Shown: in pieces, positions 1 through 7,569 of the stretch
Numbering within the stretch: position 1 is the stretch's first letter
How the letters are laid out: each line of letters opens with the position of its first letter
Source: a virus
Virus record (IMG/VR): IMGVR_UViG_3300027608_001240
Span: 1 to 41,728 of that record
Length of the DNA stretch: 41,728 bases
Strand: one strand, 5' to 3'
Made by a program: the position numbers and the translations under genes
Notes under the pieces: generated by a model
The model's input: only the letters and a program-made list of their open reading frames with translations
Told to the model about the DNA's origin: nothing
The model's database searches: none

Positions 1-117
1 AAGATATAAAAACTTTTTTAAATCGTCTTCGAATTCTGCTAAACTATAACACTGCGTATTATCATAGTGATGCATTGCGTAGATTAGAAAATTCGCTTCA
101 CTTAACTTTTCATTCAT
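1..117 (-). CDS. Small conserved phage protein, N-terminal part (cut by window edge)
   Basis: Only the first 39 codons are in the window; the gene continues off the left edge. The start is an ATG at 117-115 preceded by a GAGAG-like ribosome site. The visible protein begins MNEKLSEANFLIYAMHHYDN, followed by a QCYS...EFEDDLKKF segment. This resembles, from memory, a small family of marine T4-like phages with a YDNPQC-like motif and a following EF-x-DDL-x-K segment, sometimes labelled late-transcription accessory protein gp33. I cannot confirm that assignment from 39 residues. It lies downstream of a virion protein gene and a strong hairpin. Confidence 0.5.
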   Translation of the reverse strand, partial: MNEKLSEANFLIYAMHHYDNTQCYSLAEFEDDLKKFLYL

Positions 118-139
118 ACTGCATTATATCTCTCAAAGG

Positions 140-162
140 AATGGGAGAACAATTCTCCCATT
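140..162 (-). terminator. Perfect 10-bp hairpin between two genes
   Basis: Positions 140-149 (AATGGGAGAA) pair perfectly with 153-162 around a 3-nt loop. It sits 16 nt past the stop of the virion protein gene at 178. No U-tract follows on the minus strand, so it may stabilise or process mRNA rather than terminate it. Confidence 0.5.
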
Positions 163-177
163 TACATAATCTATTTA

Positions 178-459
178 TTATGCTGGATCGACACCAATAG
201 TAGTATCATCAGCAACAAGGTCTCCACCTGCTTGGACCATAGAACCCATAGCAACTAGAACTTCAGTCTTGTTGCGAGTTGCGCCTTGTGCATCAGTATA
301 AGTCAGGTTACGAACCCAACCAGCGTGAGCAACACCCTTTGCTTTATTTGCTGCAACAGCAGCTTCTTCGATAGAAATACCCGCAGTTGCTGTTTTTTCA
401 GCAGCAGTTAGATATTTTGGTTTGCTGTTAGCAGCATCTGTATTTGACCATAGTGCCAT
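178..459 (-). CDS. Probable virion structural protein (small, T4-like family)
   Basis: A 93-residue protein starting MALWSN with a central HAGWVR motif and an ETLVAMGS-like segment (here TEVLVAMGS). From memory this pattern belongs to a small protein widespread in marine T4-like phages and reported as a virion component; I infer a structural role. The start has a strong AAGGAG site seven bases upstream. A consensus T4 late box TATAAATA lies about 30 bases upstream of the ATG, which independently supports late expression. There is no signal peptide or membrane segment, and the C-terminus is acidic (ADDTTIGVDPA). The precise location in the particle cannot be told from the sequence. Confidence 0.65.
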   Translation of the reverse strand: MALWSNTDAANSKPKYLTAAEKTATAGISIEEAAVAANKAKGVAHAGWVRNLTYTDAQGATRNKTEVLVAMGSMVQAGGDLVADDTTIGVDPA

Positions 460-486
460 TTTAGTTCTCCTTGAATTGGGCTTGTT

Positions 487-3400
487 TTATTTATAAGTTG
501 AGCCAGCTGACTTCAGCTTGGACATAGTTGCACGTGGTTTGTAAGAACCAGTGCTTTGACCAGTTTTACGACCAGCTGGTTTCTTTTCTTTTTTCTTCAT
601 ATCAGCTGCTGTTTCATCAGCACCTTCTGGATCAACATAATCAGCGCCATATGAACGACCTTTAATTATGGTCTTTCCATCTGGACCTGGAGTATACTCA
701 AGTAAGTGGTCAGCTTCTTCTTTACGAAGAAGTTCAAAGTCATGCCCGTCAACCTTACCATTCTTGTTCTTGTCAAGTTTGTGCTGTTTACCAATTAGTT
801 TTTCTTCTAATGATTGTAAAAACTCTTTATATGATTTCATATTTTCCTCTTTTACTTTTTTAATTTTTGATACTGTCTTAGGTGCTGGTTCCCATTTTTC
901 TTCATGGGGTGTGTCACCAGCGTGGTTTACTTTATCTACGTTAACACCTTTCTGCGCAGTGGCTTCACTACGTAGTGCGCGACCAATTGCTACGTTTTTT
1001 TCTCTAGCAGTTTTATGATCAGTGTCAGGAACTGGATTATTAAGTTTATAACGAGCACCACGAGATGCGTCCATCATATTTTTCATTGTTTTGTTTTGTT
1101 TAGCCTGATCAGATTTCTCGTCAAGAACTTCTTCATTAGTTGGCATGCCATTGATTGGCTTCTTAGTTGCTTTATATGCTTTGTGCTCAGGAGTACCTTT
1201 AATATACTTGCGATCAGGTACTGGAGCAACTGGAGTTGGATCTCTCACTTCGTCACCTTTACGGCGATATGCTGATGCTGGCTTTTCGTAGTAGCCCTCA
1301 TTAACTTCAGACTCAGAATACAAGTAGTCAGCTGCAGTTTGAATATAGTCAGTGGCAAGAGTAATCTTAGATTGAACCCATTCTGGCAAATCAGTTTCTG
1401 GCTTTAGACAATCTTTAATCATTTCAGCACAACGTGTTAGCGTTGCCAATTGATTCAAAGCCATGTCGCCTTCATAACCATACTCTTGTTCGTCTTTTTC
1501 TTCCATATTAAGTTCTTCAGTTCTAGTTCTACGACCAGCGAAGTGATGCACACCTCTATTTTTCAACTCAGAACGAGATGCATCATATTCATATGGATTC
1601 TTATGTGCGTTAGATGGGGTATTGCCAAGAGTTTTAACTTTATTGTCAAGTGTTCCTGTTTTCAATTTACCAGCAACTTTATTTGTTGCTCTGTATAAAC
1701 CAGTGTCGCCTTTACCACCATCATCAGCACGACCAGATTTAATATTTTTATTGATATATGATTTTAGAGTTTTTTGATCCAGTTCATGAATATGTTCTAC
1801 TTCGTCTTTTGCTTCTTTGAAGTGAACTACATTACCTTGAACTTTACCTTTACCATGTTCCTTAGAAGCACGATTGGCCAAATCTTCACCAGACATTAAA
1901 GTAGTTCCTTTCGGATTAAGAGTGCTATACCCATGAACTATTGAACGCATTCTTACTTCAGCGTGACCATTGGGATGAAAAGTTGCTTTACCATCATAGT
2001 CTTTTGCCATTTTACGAGCATTTTTATGATGCTCTGAAGATTTATCGTAACCTTCTTCTAATTCAACTTCTTCTTTGACTGGTTTCTTTTTATTAAGTTG
2101 ATCCATTGCACGTTGAGCCAATGAACGAGCAGCATCCATTCCAGTACGATTTGGATTATTAGGTTTCTTAAAATTAGATTTGTATGGTCCATCAAATGGA
2201 ACATCATCTTTCTTAGATTCTTCATTTGTTTGAGATGCTTTTATTGCGTCTGCAGTTGGCGCACCTTTGCTTCCAGGTTTACGCATGCGCTCACCAGAAC
2301 CATTCTCGATACGTTTACGCTTGGCGTGAATGTTATCCCAAAGACCACGTTCACCTTCTTGAATTTCTTCTTTAACTGGCTGATTCATATTCATTTGTTT
2401 ATCATTCTCGCCATTAAAGAATTTAAATCCTTTAATCTTTTTATTCATAGTAGTATCCTTTGATGTTGAACCTGATGGAGCAGAAGTTGTAGTATTCATA
2501 GCGTCAGCACCAGCGATGTTACCTTGAAGAGTACCTTCTTTCATTTGACCATGCTTCTTTAAATCATTGTCAAATTGTTTGTTTGTGGCTTTGTTAATAC
2601 CTTTGAAACGCTTGTCGCCTTTTGCATAATTGCCAGCAGCATCCGCAGCTTTTGCATCTGCGCCAGCAGCAGTTTTATATTTACCTAGAAGATCAGTGGA
2701 TAGTTCATCGATCTGAACTTCTTCTTTGACACCACGAGATTTGGCAGCCATGAATGCGCCAATAGCCATCTTGCGACGTTCATCTTTAGATTTATTATTA
2801 AAGCGAGGGTGTGTTGAAGAAATAAAATCTTTAACCCAAGCAGCAGCACCCATATCAGCACGCAGTTCTTCTTGAACAACTTCTTCTTTAATATTCATAC
2901 CTTTACGCACATCGTTATACATGGCGTCCTTGTGTTCTGGCTTCATCTTTGATGGAGCACCTTTATGGAATTCTGTTTTGTTACCAGAAGCAGCATGTTC
3001 GCGCATTTTACTTGCAGAGATACCAGTAGTACCTTCAGCATCTGGATCACGTTCGCCAGAAGAATGCACAGTAATCTTTTTAAAGTTATAGTGGCCATGA
3101 GCAGCGTCTTTGCCATTATATTTATGAAGTAGATTATGCATCTCTTCATGGCGATCAGAACCAGCAACTACGTGTAGATGTGTTGCTCCAGCAGCATGAG
3201 CAGCTGCAGCATGGTGAAGGATAGTTGGAGATTCTTTGCTGGCAGAACTTACCTTAGTTCCAGGGAATGCGTTCTTAGCGTGAGCAACTTTTTGTTCACC
3301 AGTTAATGGGTTTTTCTTAGCATCTTGGCTATGAGAAACAACAAGACTATGACTTGCGCCATGTTCTTTAGCAACTGAATGTAGTTTGTTAACTACTGCT

Positions 3401-3585
3401 TCGTGACCTGACGTGATTGGGTTCATACGACCAAATGCTAACACGTGGTGCTTTTCAGAACCATGTCCACCTTCATCTTTTTCTTCTTTCATACAGCTGT
3501 CATCCTCGTAAGGTTTAGTACCTTTTTTGCGTTTGTACCCAGTCCAGCAGATACCTTTTTCTTGGAGATCTTTGTAGTTAATCAT
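487..3585 (-). CDS. Modular 1032-aa protein: adenylyltransferase-like domain plus protease-site-punctuated modules (capsid-internal polyprotein candidate)
   Basis: The N-terminus (MINYKDLQEK) resembles a capsid-targeting peptide. Residues about 47-215 form a cytidylyl/adenylyltransferase-like domain with GRMNPITSGH (the T/HxGH site) near 52-61 and GISASKMRE (ISSTxxR-type motif) near 188-196. The remaining about 800 residues are short, Lys/Glu-rich modules: WVKDFISSTHPRF near 250; DELSTDLLGKY near 293 with a second copy (HELDQKTLKSY) near 600; LWDNIHAKRKRIENGSGERM near 415-434; LPEWVQSKITLATDYI near 733; a second targeting-like peptide MKSYKEFLQSLEE at 916-928; and an EF-hand-like loop DKNKNGKVDGHD near 938-949. 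Modules are separated by (I/L/V)-x-E sites: VQE 237-239, IDE 292-294, IQE|G 408-410, LEE|G 509-511, IHE 599-601, VNE|G 761-763, LDE 821-823, LLE 961-963. These match the T4 gp21 protease preference. Processing into pieces is inferred. Confidence 0.75.
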   Translation of the reverse strand: MINYKDLQEKGICWTGYKRKKGTKPYEDDSCMKEEKDEGGHGSEKHHVLAFGRMNPITSGHEAVVNKLHSVAKEHGASHSLVVSHSQDAKKNPLTGEQKVAHAKNAFPGTKVSSASKESPTILHHAAAAHAAGATHLHVVAGSDRHEEMHNLLHKYNGKDAAHGHYNFKKITVHSSGERDPDAEGTTGISASKMREHAASGNKTEFHKGAPSKMKPEHKDAMYNDVRKGMNIKEEVVQEELRADMGAAAWVKDFISSTHPRFNNKSKDERRKMAIGAFMAAKSRGVKEEVQIDELSTDLLGKYKTAAGADAKAADAAGNYAKGDKRFKGINKATNKQFDNDLKKHGQMKEGTLQGNIAGADAMNTTTSAPSGSTSKDTTMNKKIKGFKFFNGENDKQMNMNQPVKEEIQEGERGLWDNIHAKRKRIENGSGERMRKPGSKGAPTADAIKASQTNEESKKDDVPFDGPYKSNFKKPNNPNRTGMDAARSLAQRAMDQLNKKKPVKEEVELEEGYDKSSEHHKNARKMAKDYDGKATFHPNGHAEVRMRSIVHGYSTLNPKGTTLMSGEDLANRASKEHGKGKVQGNVVHFKEAKDEVEHIHELDQKTLKSYINKNIKSGRADDGGKGDTGLYRATNKVAGKLKTGTLDNKVKTLGNTPSNAHKNPYEYDASRSELKNRGVHHFAGRRTRTEELNMEEKDEQEYGYEGDMALNQLATLTRCAEMIKDCLKPETDLPEWVQSKITLATDYIQTAADYLYSESEVNEGYYEKPASAYRRKGDEVRDPTPVAPVPDRKYIKGTPEHKAYKATKKPINGMPTNEEVLDEKSDQAKQNKTMKNMMDASRGARYKLNNPVPDTDHKTAREKNVAIGRALRSEATAQKGVNVDKVNHAGDTPHEEKWEPAPKTVSKIKKVKEENMKSYKEFLQSLEEKLIGKQHKLDKNKNGKVDGHDFELLRKEEADHLLEYTPGPDGKTIIKGRSYGADYVDPEGADETAADMKKKEKKPAGRKTGQSTGSYKPRATMSKLKSAGSTYK
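488..495 (-). promoter_or_regulatory. T4-type late promoter TATAAATA
   Basis: The minus strand reads TATAAATA, the exact T4 late -10 consensus, overlapping the stop of the gene ending at 487 and about 30 bases before the ATG of the 178-459 gene. Only this box is needed by the gp55-type sigma factor in T4. Confidence 0.75.
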
Positions 3586-3586
3586 A

Positions 3587-3871
3587 TTAGCAATTCCACT
3601 TTCTTAGTGCCAATGCTTTACGACTTGGTTCGCCATTTGGTTTCTTCATTGGACCTTCCATGCCACCCATACGTGCACAGAAAGACTTACGGCGATTAGC
3701 AGCTTTGCTACCAGCCTTTAACTTAGATGGTGGAGTAGTAACTGGTGCTTGTAGATTAGCACCTTTAGCATTATATGCGTCACGACCCTTTTGAGTCAAC
3801 CCACCAGTAGAACTTTTATGTCCTTTACCATCGACTGCATATTCAACAAGATATTCTTTAAATGTTAACAT
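3587..3871 (-). CDS. DUF6321-like protein with capsid-targeting N-terminus
   Basis: A 94-residue basic protein. The first ten residues, MLTFKEYLVE, match the pattern of the T4 internal-protein capsid-targeting sequence, with a predicted cut after LVE (residue 10). The rest carries a motif set I associate with DUF6321: GGLTQKGRDAYNAK, PSKLKAGSKAANRRKSFCAR, MGGMEGPMKKPNGEPSRKAL and a C-terminal RKWNC. That family is known from phages and bacteria but has no established function; its high Arg/Lys content would suit nucleic-acid binding inside a head. One base separates it from the next gene downstream and one from the gene upstream, so it belongs to one operon. A sigma70-like match (TTGACT-18-TATAAT) lies inside it. 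Confidence 0.75.
   Translation of the reverse strand: MLTFKEYLVEYAVDGKGHKSSTGGLTQKGRDAYNAKGANLQAPVTTPPSKLKAGSKAANRRKSFCARMGGMEGPMKKPNGEPSRKALALRKWNC
3770..3799 (-). promoter_or_regulatory. Possible intragenic sigma70 promoter (18-bp spacing)
   Basis: The minus strand has TTGACT (3799-3794), 18 bases, then TATAAT (3775-3770), inside the DUF6321-like gene and upstream of the 1032-aa gene. The match is good, but the site is within coding sequence and the spacer differs from the 17 bases seen elsewhere in this window. Confidence 0.3.
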
Positions 3872-3872
3872 A

Positions 3873-4916
3873 TTATACAGCCTTTCCTGCGGATTTTAGT
3901 GAACTTAGTGGATCACTCTGTGAATCAAACTTGTGTGCTTGAGAAGCAAACTTCTTACCGTTATGATAGAAGTGAACCGAACCACCACTTGATTTAACTG
4001 AAAGATTCTTATGGTCTTTTAGGATATGCTCATGATCTTCGCTTGGGTTACTAGCATGGTGTTGAACACCCTTAGCAGTTTTGTAAGTAGTATGCTTGAT
4101 AAAGGTATGACCCTTTTCTTGAGCAGGTGTTTTATGAGCATGAAGGACTTCACGGATATGCTTAACTACGTGCTCATGATTACCAGAATCTAAATGGTGT
4201 TGCAGTTCAGCAGCATGACTGTGAGCAACTTTATGTAATAGTGCTTTGTTGCGTTCTTTAACATCAGCGTGCATCTTAGGATCTGCTTTGGCAGCTTCTT
4301 TACGTTGGTCTTTATTTTTACCAACCAACTGAGGATGCGCTTTAATAATCGCAGCTTTGTGCGCAGCGAAATGCTCTTTGGCTTTTGATCCACCAGATTC
4401 CATACCAAGACTTGATGATGGAATATTCTTGCTAGAGTTATCGCTAACTTTTAAACTTACGCCATGGTGAGTTACTTTACCAGTCTTAGGATGCTTAGTA
4501 GAAACATAAACATCAGAAGAATCTTCTTTCTGAGTTGCTTTGTGACCAGTTACCTTTTCTGTATCTCCAGGTTTGGAAGTATGAGTAACCGCATGGACTG
4601 CATGACCTGGATGAGTAGACTCAATATGCTTTTTAATATGATCAGCAGCAGACTTAGCATTGGTATCAATGCGCTTATAGTCAGCTGGGTGGATTGCTTT
4701 CTTTAAACGATCATGAGTTTGTACAGGAGTTTCGCCTTGTTCGTTAACATGCTTCTCCATATGTTTGCCATTATTAAGATGCTTGCCAGTTAGAATCTCG
4801 TGTAGAACACCCTTAGTGTTATTTGAAACACCACCTTCTTTAGAAGCATCATCTGCTGCTTCTGTTAGTTCTTGGAAATAAGTTTCTTCAACTATGAATG
4901 TTTTAAAGGATTTCAT
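3873..4916 (-). CDS. Capsid-targeted protein with possible PD-(D/E)xK nuclease-like core
   Basis: 347 residues. It begins MKSFKTFIVE, a capsid-targeting-like peptide with an IVE cut site at residue 10 and a second site, LTE|A, at 17-19. The body is His- and Lys-rich. It has a helix with LHEIL (E40), then SSDVYV (D135) and HGVSLK (S154-L-K156). An acidic residue, an Asp-containing strand and an S-x-K strand in this order resemble a PD-(D/E)xK nuclease core, but with Ser in place of the usual Asp/Glu, so this is a hypothesis. I recall similar hypothetical proteins in marine T4-like phages. The start overlaps the upstream ligase-like gene by four bases (ATGA type), which suggests the two proteins are made together. 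Function is otherwise unknown. Confidence 0.65.
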   Translation of the reverse strand: MKSFKTFIVEETYFQELTEAADDASKEGGVSNNTKGVLHEILTGKHLNNGKHMEKHVNEQGETPVQTHDRLKKAIHPADYKRIDTNAKSAADHIKKHIESTHPGHAVHAVTHTSKPGDTEKVTGHKATQKEDSSDVYVSTKHPKTGKVTHHGVSLKVSDNSSKNIPSSSLGMESGGSKAKEHFAAHKAAIIKAHPQLVGKNKDQRKEAAKADPKMHADVKERNKALLHKVAHSHAAELQHHLDSGNHEHVVKHIREVLHAHKTPAQEKGHTFIKHTTYKTAKGVQHHASNPSEDHEHILKDHKNLSVKSSGGSVHFYHNGKKFASQAHKFDSQSDPLSSLKSAGKAV

Positions 4917-6136
4917 TTACGCACCTTTAGTAAGTTAGATCTTGCGAACTCAGCACGATTTACCAACTTAGAAGGCTCATGTTTACCATTGTGTTCGTGG
5001 TTAATAACGAAACCTTCTGGCTTGGATTCTTTACCTTCGATATGGTGTTCATAATTGCTATGACCACTTTCTAGAGACTTAACCAAAGAGTTCTTTGCAG
5101 CAGCAAGATGGTTATGTGCAGTCAATACATGTTCGTAATGACTCTTATTCTTTTCTACGTGATCAACTTCTTCTTTACCCTTGGCACGTTTTGCGTCTTG
5201 GGACTTTTCAGTCTTAACACCAGCAACTTGTTTAGCGTGGTGTGTTTCAAGATGGGCTTTGAAATCTTTTACGTTTGGAGTAGTGTTATTGCGAACAGTT
5301 GAGTTAATGTAAGTGGCTAGATGACCATGATCACCACTATGATCTGCGTGAACTGCTTTGTACATCTTGTCGCCATGAGTATCATGAACTGCTTTGGCAG
5401 CGTTCAGATGCTTATGGAACTCATCTTGATTTGCTTGAGAGTGAGACGCTTTGCTAGTATCGTAGCTGGCATCGTGATGGTGAACATCAGGATGATCTTT
5501 AAACTCATGATGATCAACTTCGTGGTGAGCAGACATTGATTGAATGTCTTTACCGTGGTATTGAGTATGAACTGCTACACCTACTTTTGCTTTTGCAGCT
5601 TTCTTGGCTTCATCGCCAGAAGCAGTATAGGTAATAGTGTTTGGCGTAAAAGATGCTTTGCCAGTTTTCTTATCGTGCTTAACATCACCTTCAGAGTGCA
5701 TAATGTCACCTTGATAAACTTTACCCTTTGGAGTAACTTTAGGTAAGTGATGTAACGCAGCTTTTAATTTAGCAGCAAGACCTGGAGCATGGCCATGGTT
5801 CTTATCGATATCAGCATCAGTGTGATTAATCTTTGGGTCTTTGTTGAAAGCAGATTTAGAAGCAACAAAGAACTTACCAGTCTTAGGATGAGAACCGAAA
5901 ACTACAGCTGGTGAACCATCATACTTTGTAGTAAGATTAGCATTATTCTTACCAGACTTCATGTGCTCATGAGCATGAGACAAAGCACCATGAGCATGTT
6001 CAAAGCCATCGTGACCATGCATTAATGGACGATCTTCAGGATGCGTAATGTGCTTGAGTTTAGTACCTTCTTGAGTATCTGATCCATGACCCAATTTATC
6101 TTTTTCTTCTTTTAAGTATGTAGTAAATCTTTTCAT
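4913..6136 (-). CDS. Capsid-targeted nucleotidyltransferase/ligase-like protein (DUF6267-like)
   Basis: 407 residues, strikingly His-rich. It begins MKRFTTYLKE, a capsid-targeting-like peptide with an LKE|E cut site at residue 10. It then shows signs of the covalent nucleotidyltransferase (DNA/RNA ligase, capping enzyme) fold: K71-Y-D-G74 as motif I (KxDG), GKFFVASKSAFNK shortly after, YQGDIM near 141-146 in a motif III-like place, EGFVI at 374-378 as motif IV, and KLV at 390-392 as motif V. The set matches, from memory, a cyanophage family named DUF6267. An activity that joins or adenylylates nucleic acids or proteins is inferred, and no assay is known to me. An early-type promoter lies just upstream (6156-6184), making this the first gene of the capsid-cargo operon. 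Confidence 0.7.
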   Translation of the reverse strand: MKRFTTYLKEEKDKLGHGSDTQEGTKLKHITHPEDRPLMHGHDGFEHAHGALSHAHEHMKSGKNNANLTTKYDGSPAVVFGSHPKTGKFFVASKSAFNKDPKINHTDADIDKNHGHAPGLAAKLKAALHHLPKVTPKGKVYQGDIMHSEGDVKHDKKTGKASFTPNTITYTASGDEAKKAAKAKVGVAVHTQYHGKDIQSMSAHHEVDHHEFKDHPDVHHHDASYDTSKASHSQANQDEFHKHLNAAKAVHDTHGDKMYKAVHADHSGDHGHLATYINSTVRNNTTPNVKDFKAHLETHHAKQVAGVKTEKSQDAKRAKGKEEVDHVEKNKSHYEHVLTAHNHLAAAKNSLVKSLESGHSNYEHHIEGKESKPEGFVINHEHNGKHEPSKLVNRAEFARSNLLKVRK

Positions 6137-6155
6137 TTTCTTATCCTATTAACTT

Positions 6156-6184
6156 ATTATACTATATCTTGCAATAAAAGTAAA
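6156..6184 (-). promoter_or_regulatory. Early promoter, TTTACT-17-TATAAT
   Basis: -35 TTTACT at 6184-6179, 17-base spacer, -10 TATAAT at 6161-6156. It belongs to a five-member family sharing the longer context TCGCTTTACTTT before the spacer. It drives the ligase-like gene starting at 6136. Confidence 0.8.
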
Positions 6185-6199
6185 GCGATATTTGTATTC

Positions 6200-6216
6200 C
6201 CCTCAACTTTTGAGGG
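6200..6216 (-). terminator. Short hairpin after the Dps-like gene
   Basis: CCCTCAA (6200-6206) pairs with TTGAGGG (6210-6216) around a 3-nt loop, directly after the stop codon at 6217. No U-tract follows, and the next early promoter starts 16 bases later. Confidence 0.5.
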
Positions 6217-6663
6217 TTATCCTATTTTCTTAGCAGAAGCACGTAAGAACCAAGCATGCTTCTGATGAGTATCTATTCTATCAGCTATAAAATTACAAAC
6301 ACCTTGTTGCTTTTCTGAGTTAGCAATAGTGAACACTTTATTTAGGCTGGCCAAGACTTCTTCGTTTGCAGCAATAAGACATACGAATATATCTTTTAGT
6401 AACTCAACACGAGTAGTTTCTTCTTCTAGTGTTTTATACTTGTAAAGTTCATCAATGCTTACTGGAGCATAGTCGTCTAACTTACGTAGAAGTTCAGCGA
6501 TTGGATCTACAGAATTATAAACATCAGTATAAAGGTCACCAAAGAAATCGTGATACTGAGTAAACTCAATACCCTCAATATTCCAGTGAAACTGATGCGC
6601 TTTGTAATACATTACAGTAGCATTTGCCAGCAATACTTTAATTGCTGTTGTTAACTCATTCAT
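6217..6663 (-). CDS. Dps-like ferritin-fold protein
   Basis: 148 residues, within the usual Dps length. The motif HQFHWNIEG followed by a His-containing helix (QYHDFFGDLY) and VDPIAE reproduces the Dps ferroxidase pattern: a HW pair, then a His, with Asp and Glu at +15 and +19 from it. The position equivalent to E. coli Dps Asp67 (+4) is Gly, with Asp at +5. From memory this also occurs in phage relatives, so iron oxidation may be altered. The family binds iron and DNA and protects DNA from oxidative damage. The start overlaps the stop of the upstream adenylyltransferase-like gene (ATGA). It has no capsid-targeting peptide. Whether it acts in the infected cell or the virion is unknown. Confidence 0.8.
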   Translation of the reverse strand: MNELTTAIKVLLANATVMYYKAHQFHWNIEGIEFTQYHDFFGDLYTDVYNSVDPIAELLRKLDDYAPVSIDELYKYKTLEEETTRVELLKDIFVCLIAANEEVLASLNKVFTIANSEKQQGVCNFIADRIDTHQKHAWFLRASAKKIG

Positions 6664-7523
6664 TGCACAACTCCAGTATTCGAAAACGCATCAAATGTTC
6701 TAGAAGTAAAATCTTGTGGAGCCAAACCAGCTGGCTGCTCAGTATTTCTAACAGTAGATTTAAAAGACTTCAGCTTTTTCTTTTCTACTTTCTTCTCTAC
6801 TAATTTAACATTCTGAATCCACTTGCTGACTAATTTGCCAGTAGATTCTTTTAGCAATAGGTGATTAGAACCACGCTTGACAATTTCATATTGTTCGCCA
6901 TCGGATTCTACTTGCTCACCAACATTAAAGATTTCGCCACGGAAATATTGTTCACGCAGATCGTCTTTAACTAACTTAATTTCTTCTTTGATTGGCTCAA
7001 GTCCAGAACCAATTCTAATATCATTCATCAATCTACGAGAATCAATATCACGTATTGCTGATGGTAGATTCTTTTTAAAATCTTCGTATAAACCTTTGAT
7101 CGCATAATTACGAGTAGCATCTTCGCTATCTGGATCTTTGTCCATGGCTGATATGACTGTAGCTTCCTTTAGAGATTTCTTCATGGAAGCTACTTTATCT
7201 GCGCTGGTAACAATGATAACATTGCGATAGGTTTCTTTTAGTTTAGCAACCACTTCACTTATATTGTCAGAGTAAGTATTGAACTGCGTGTTCGGAAACA
7301 ACGTATTCAAATACTGTAATTTCTTTTCTACAATTAAGGGATTCTTTTTCGCATCGCTAGAATCGGATGCATAAATGGCGTAGCTGGCATTCTTTTGCTC
7401 AGCTACAGATTTGACCGCCTTGATTAGAAGTTCATGTCCGATAGTCGGAGGGTTAAACTTCGAACAGGCTAGAACTATCGTTTTACTCGGTAGTTCTCTG
7501 ATTAGTTGTCTATAATCTTTCAT
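6660..7523 (-). CDS. Adenylyltransferase-like protein with capsid-targeting N-terminus and C-terminal SH3/KOW-like module
   Basis: 287 residues. It starts MKDYRQLIRE, a targeting-like peptide with an IRE site at residue 10. The domain that follows has KFNPPTIGH, the T/HxGH nucleotide-binding signature of nicotinate and pantetheine-phosphate adenylyltransferases, and SDAKKNPL shared with the 1032-aa protein (DAKKNPL). The second catalytic motif (ISSTxxR; GISASKMR in the paralogue) is not recognisable: after DKDPDSEDATR the sequence continues NYAIKG. The domain may therefore be inactive or altered. Residues about 190-245 (LREQYFRGEIFNVGEQV, RGSNHLLL, KWIQNV) resemble a small beta-barrel module of other T4-like virion proteins. 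A CTAAATA late box lies about 31 bases upstream of the ATG. Confidence 0.7.
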   Translation of the reverse strand: MKDYRQLIRELPSKTIVLACSKFNPPTIGHELLIKAVKSVAEQKNASYAIYASDSSDAKKNPLIVEKKLQYLNTLFPNTQFNTYSDNISEVVAKLKETYRNVIIVTSADKVASMKKSLKEATVISAMDKDPDSEDATRNYAIKGLYEDFKKNLPSAIRDIDSRRLMNDIRIGSGLEPIKEEIKLVKDDLREQYFRGEIFNVGEQVESDGEQYEIVKRGSNHLLLKESTGKLVSKWIQNVKLVEKKVEKKKLKSFKSTVRNTEQPAGLAPQDFTSRTFDAFSNTGVVQ

Positions 7524-7554
7524 TTAATCCATCAATTTAATAGTGTTATATGGT

Positions 7555-7561
7555 TATTTAG
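7555..7561 (-). promoter_or_regulatory. Variant late promoter CTAAATA
   Basis: The minus strand reads CTAAATA about 31 bases upstream of the adenylyltransferase-like gene, in the only gap between it and the preceding gene. This variant of the T4 late box is used by some marine T4-like phages (from memory) and recurs at 8654-8660 and 29635-29641. Confidence 0.5.
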
Positions 7562-7569
7562 TATATTTG

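Noticed and set aside
668-1018. Long plus-strand open frames opposite the capsid genes (for example 668-1018, 15150-41000 scattered)
   Set aside because: They lie opposite well-supported minus-strand genes, have no ribosome sites and look like hydrophobic low-complexity products of the AT-rich complement. They are shadows.
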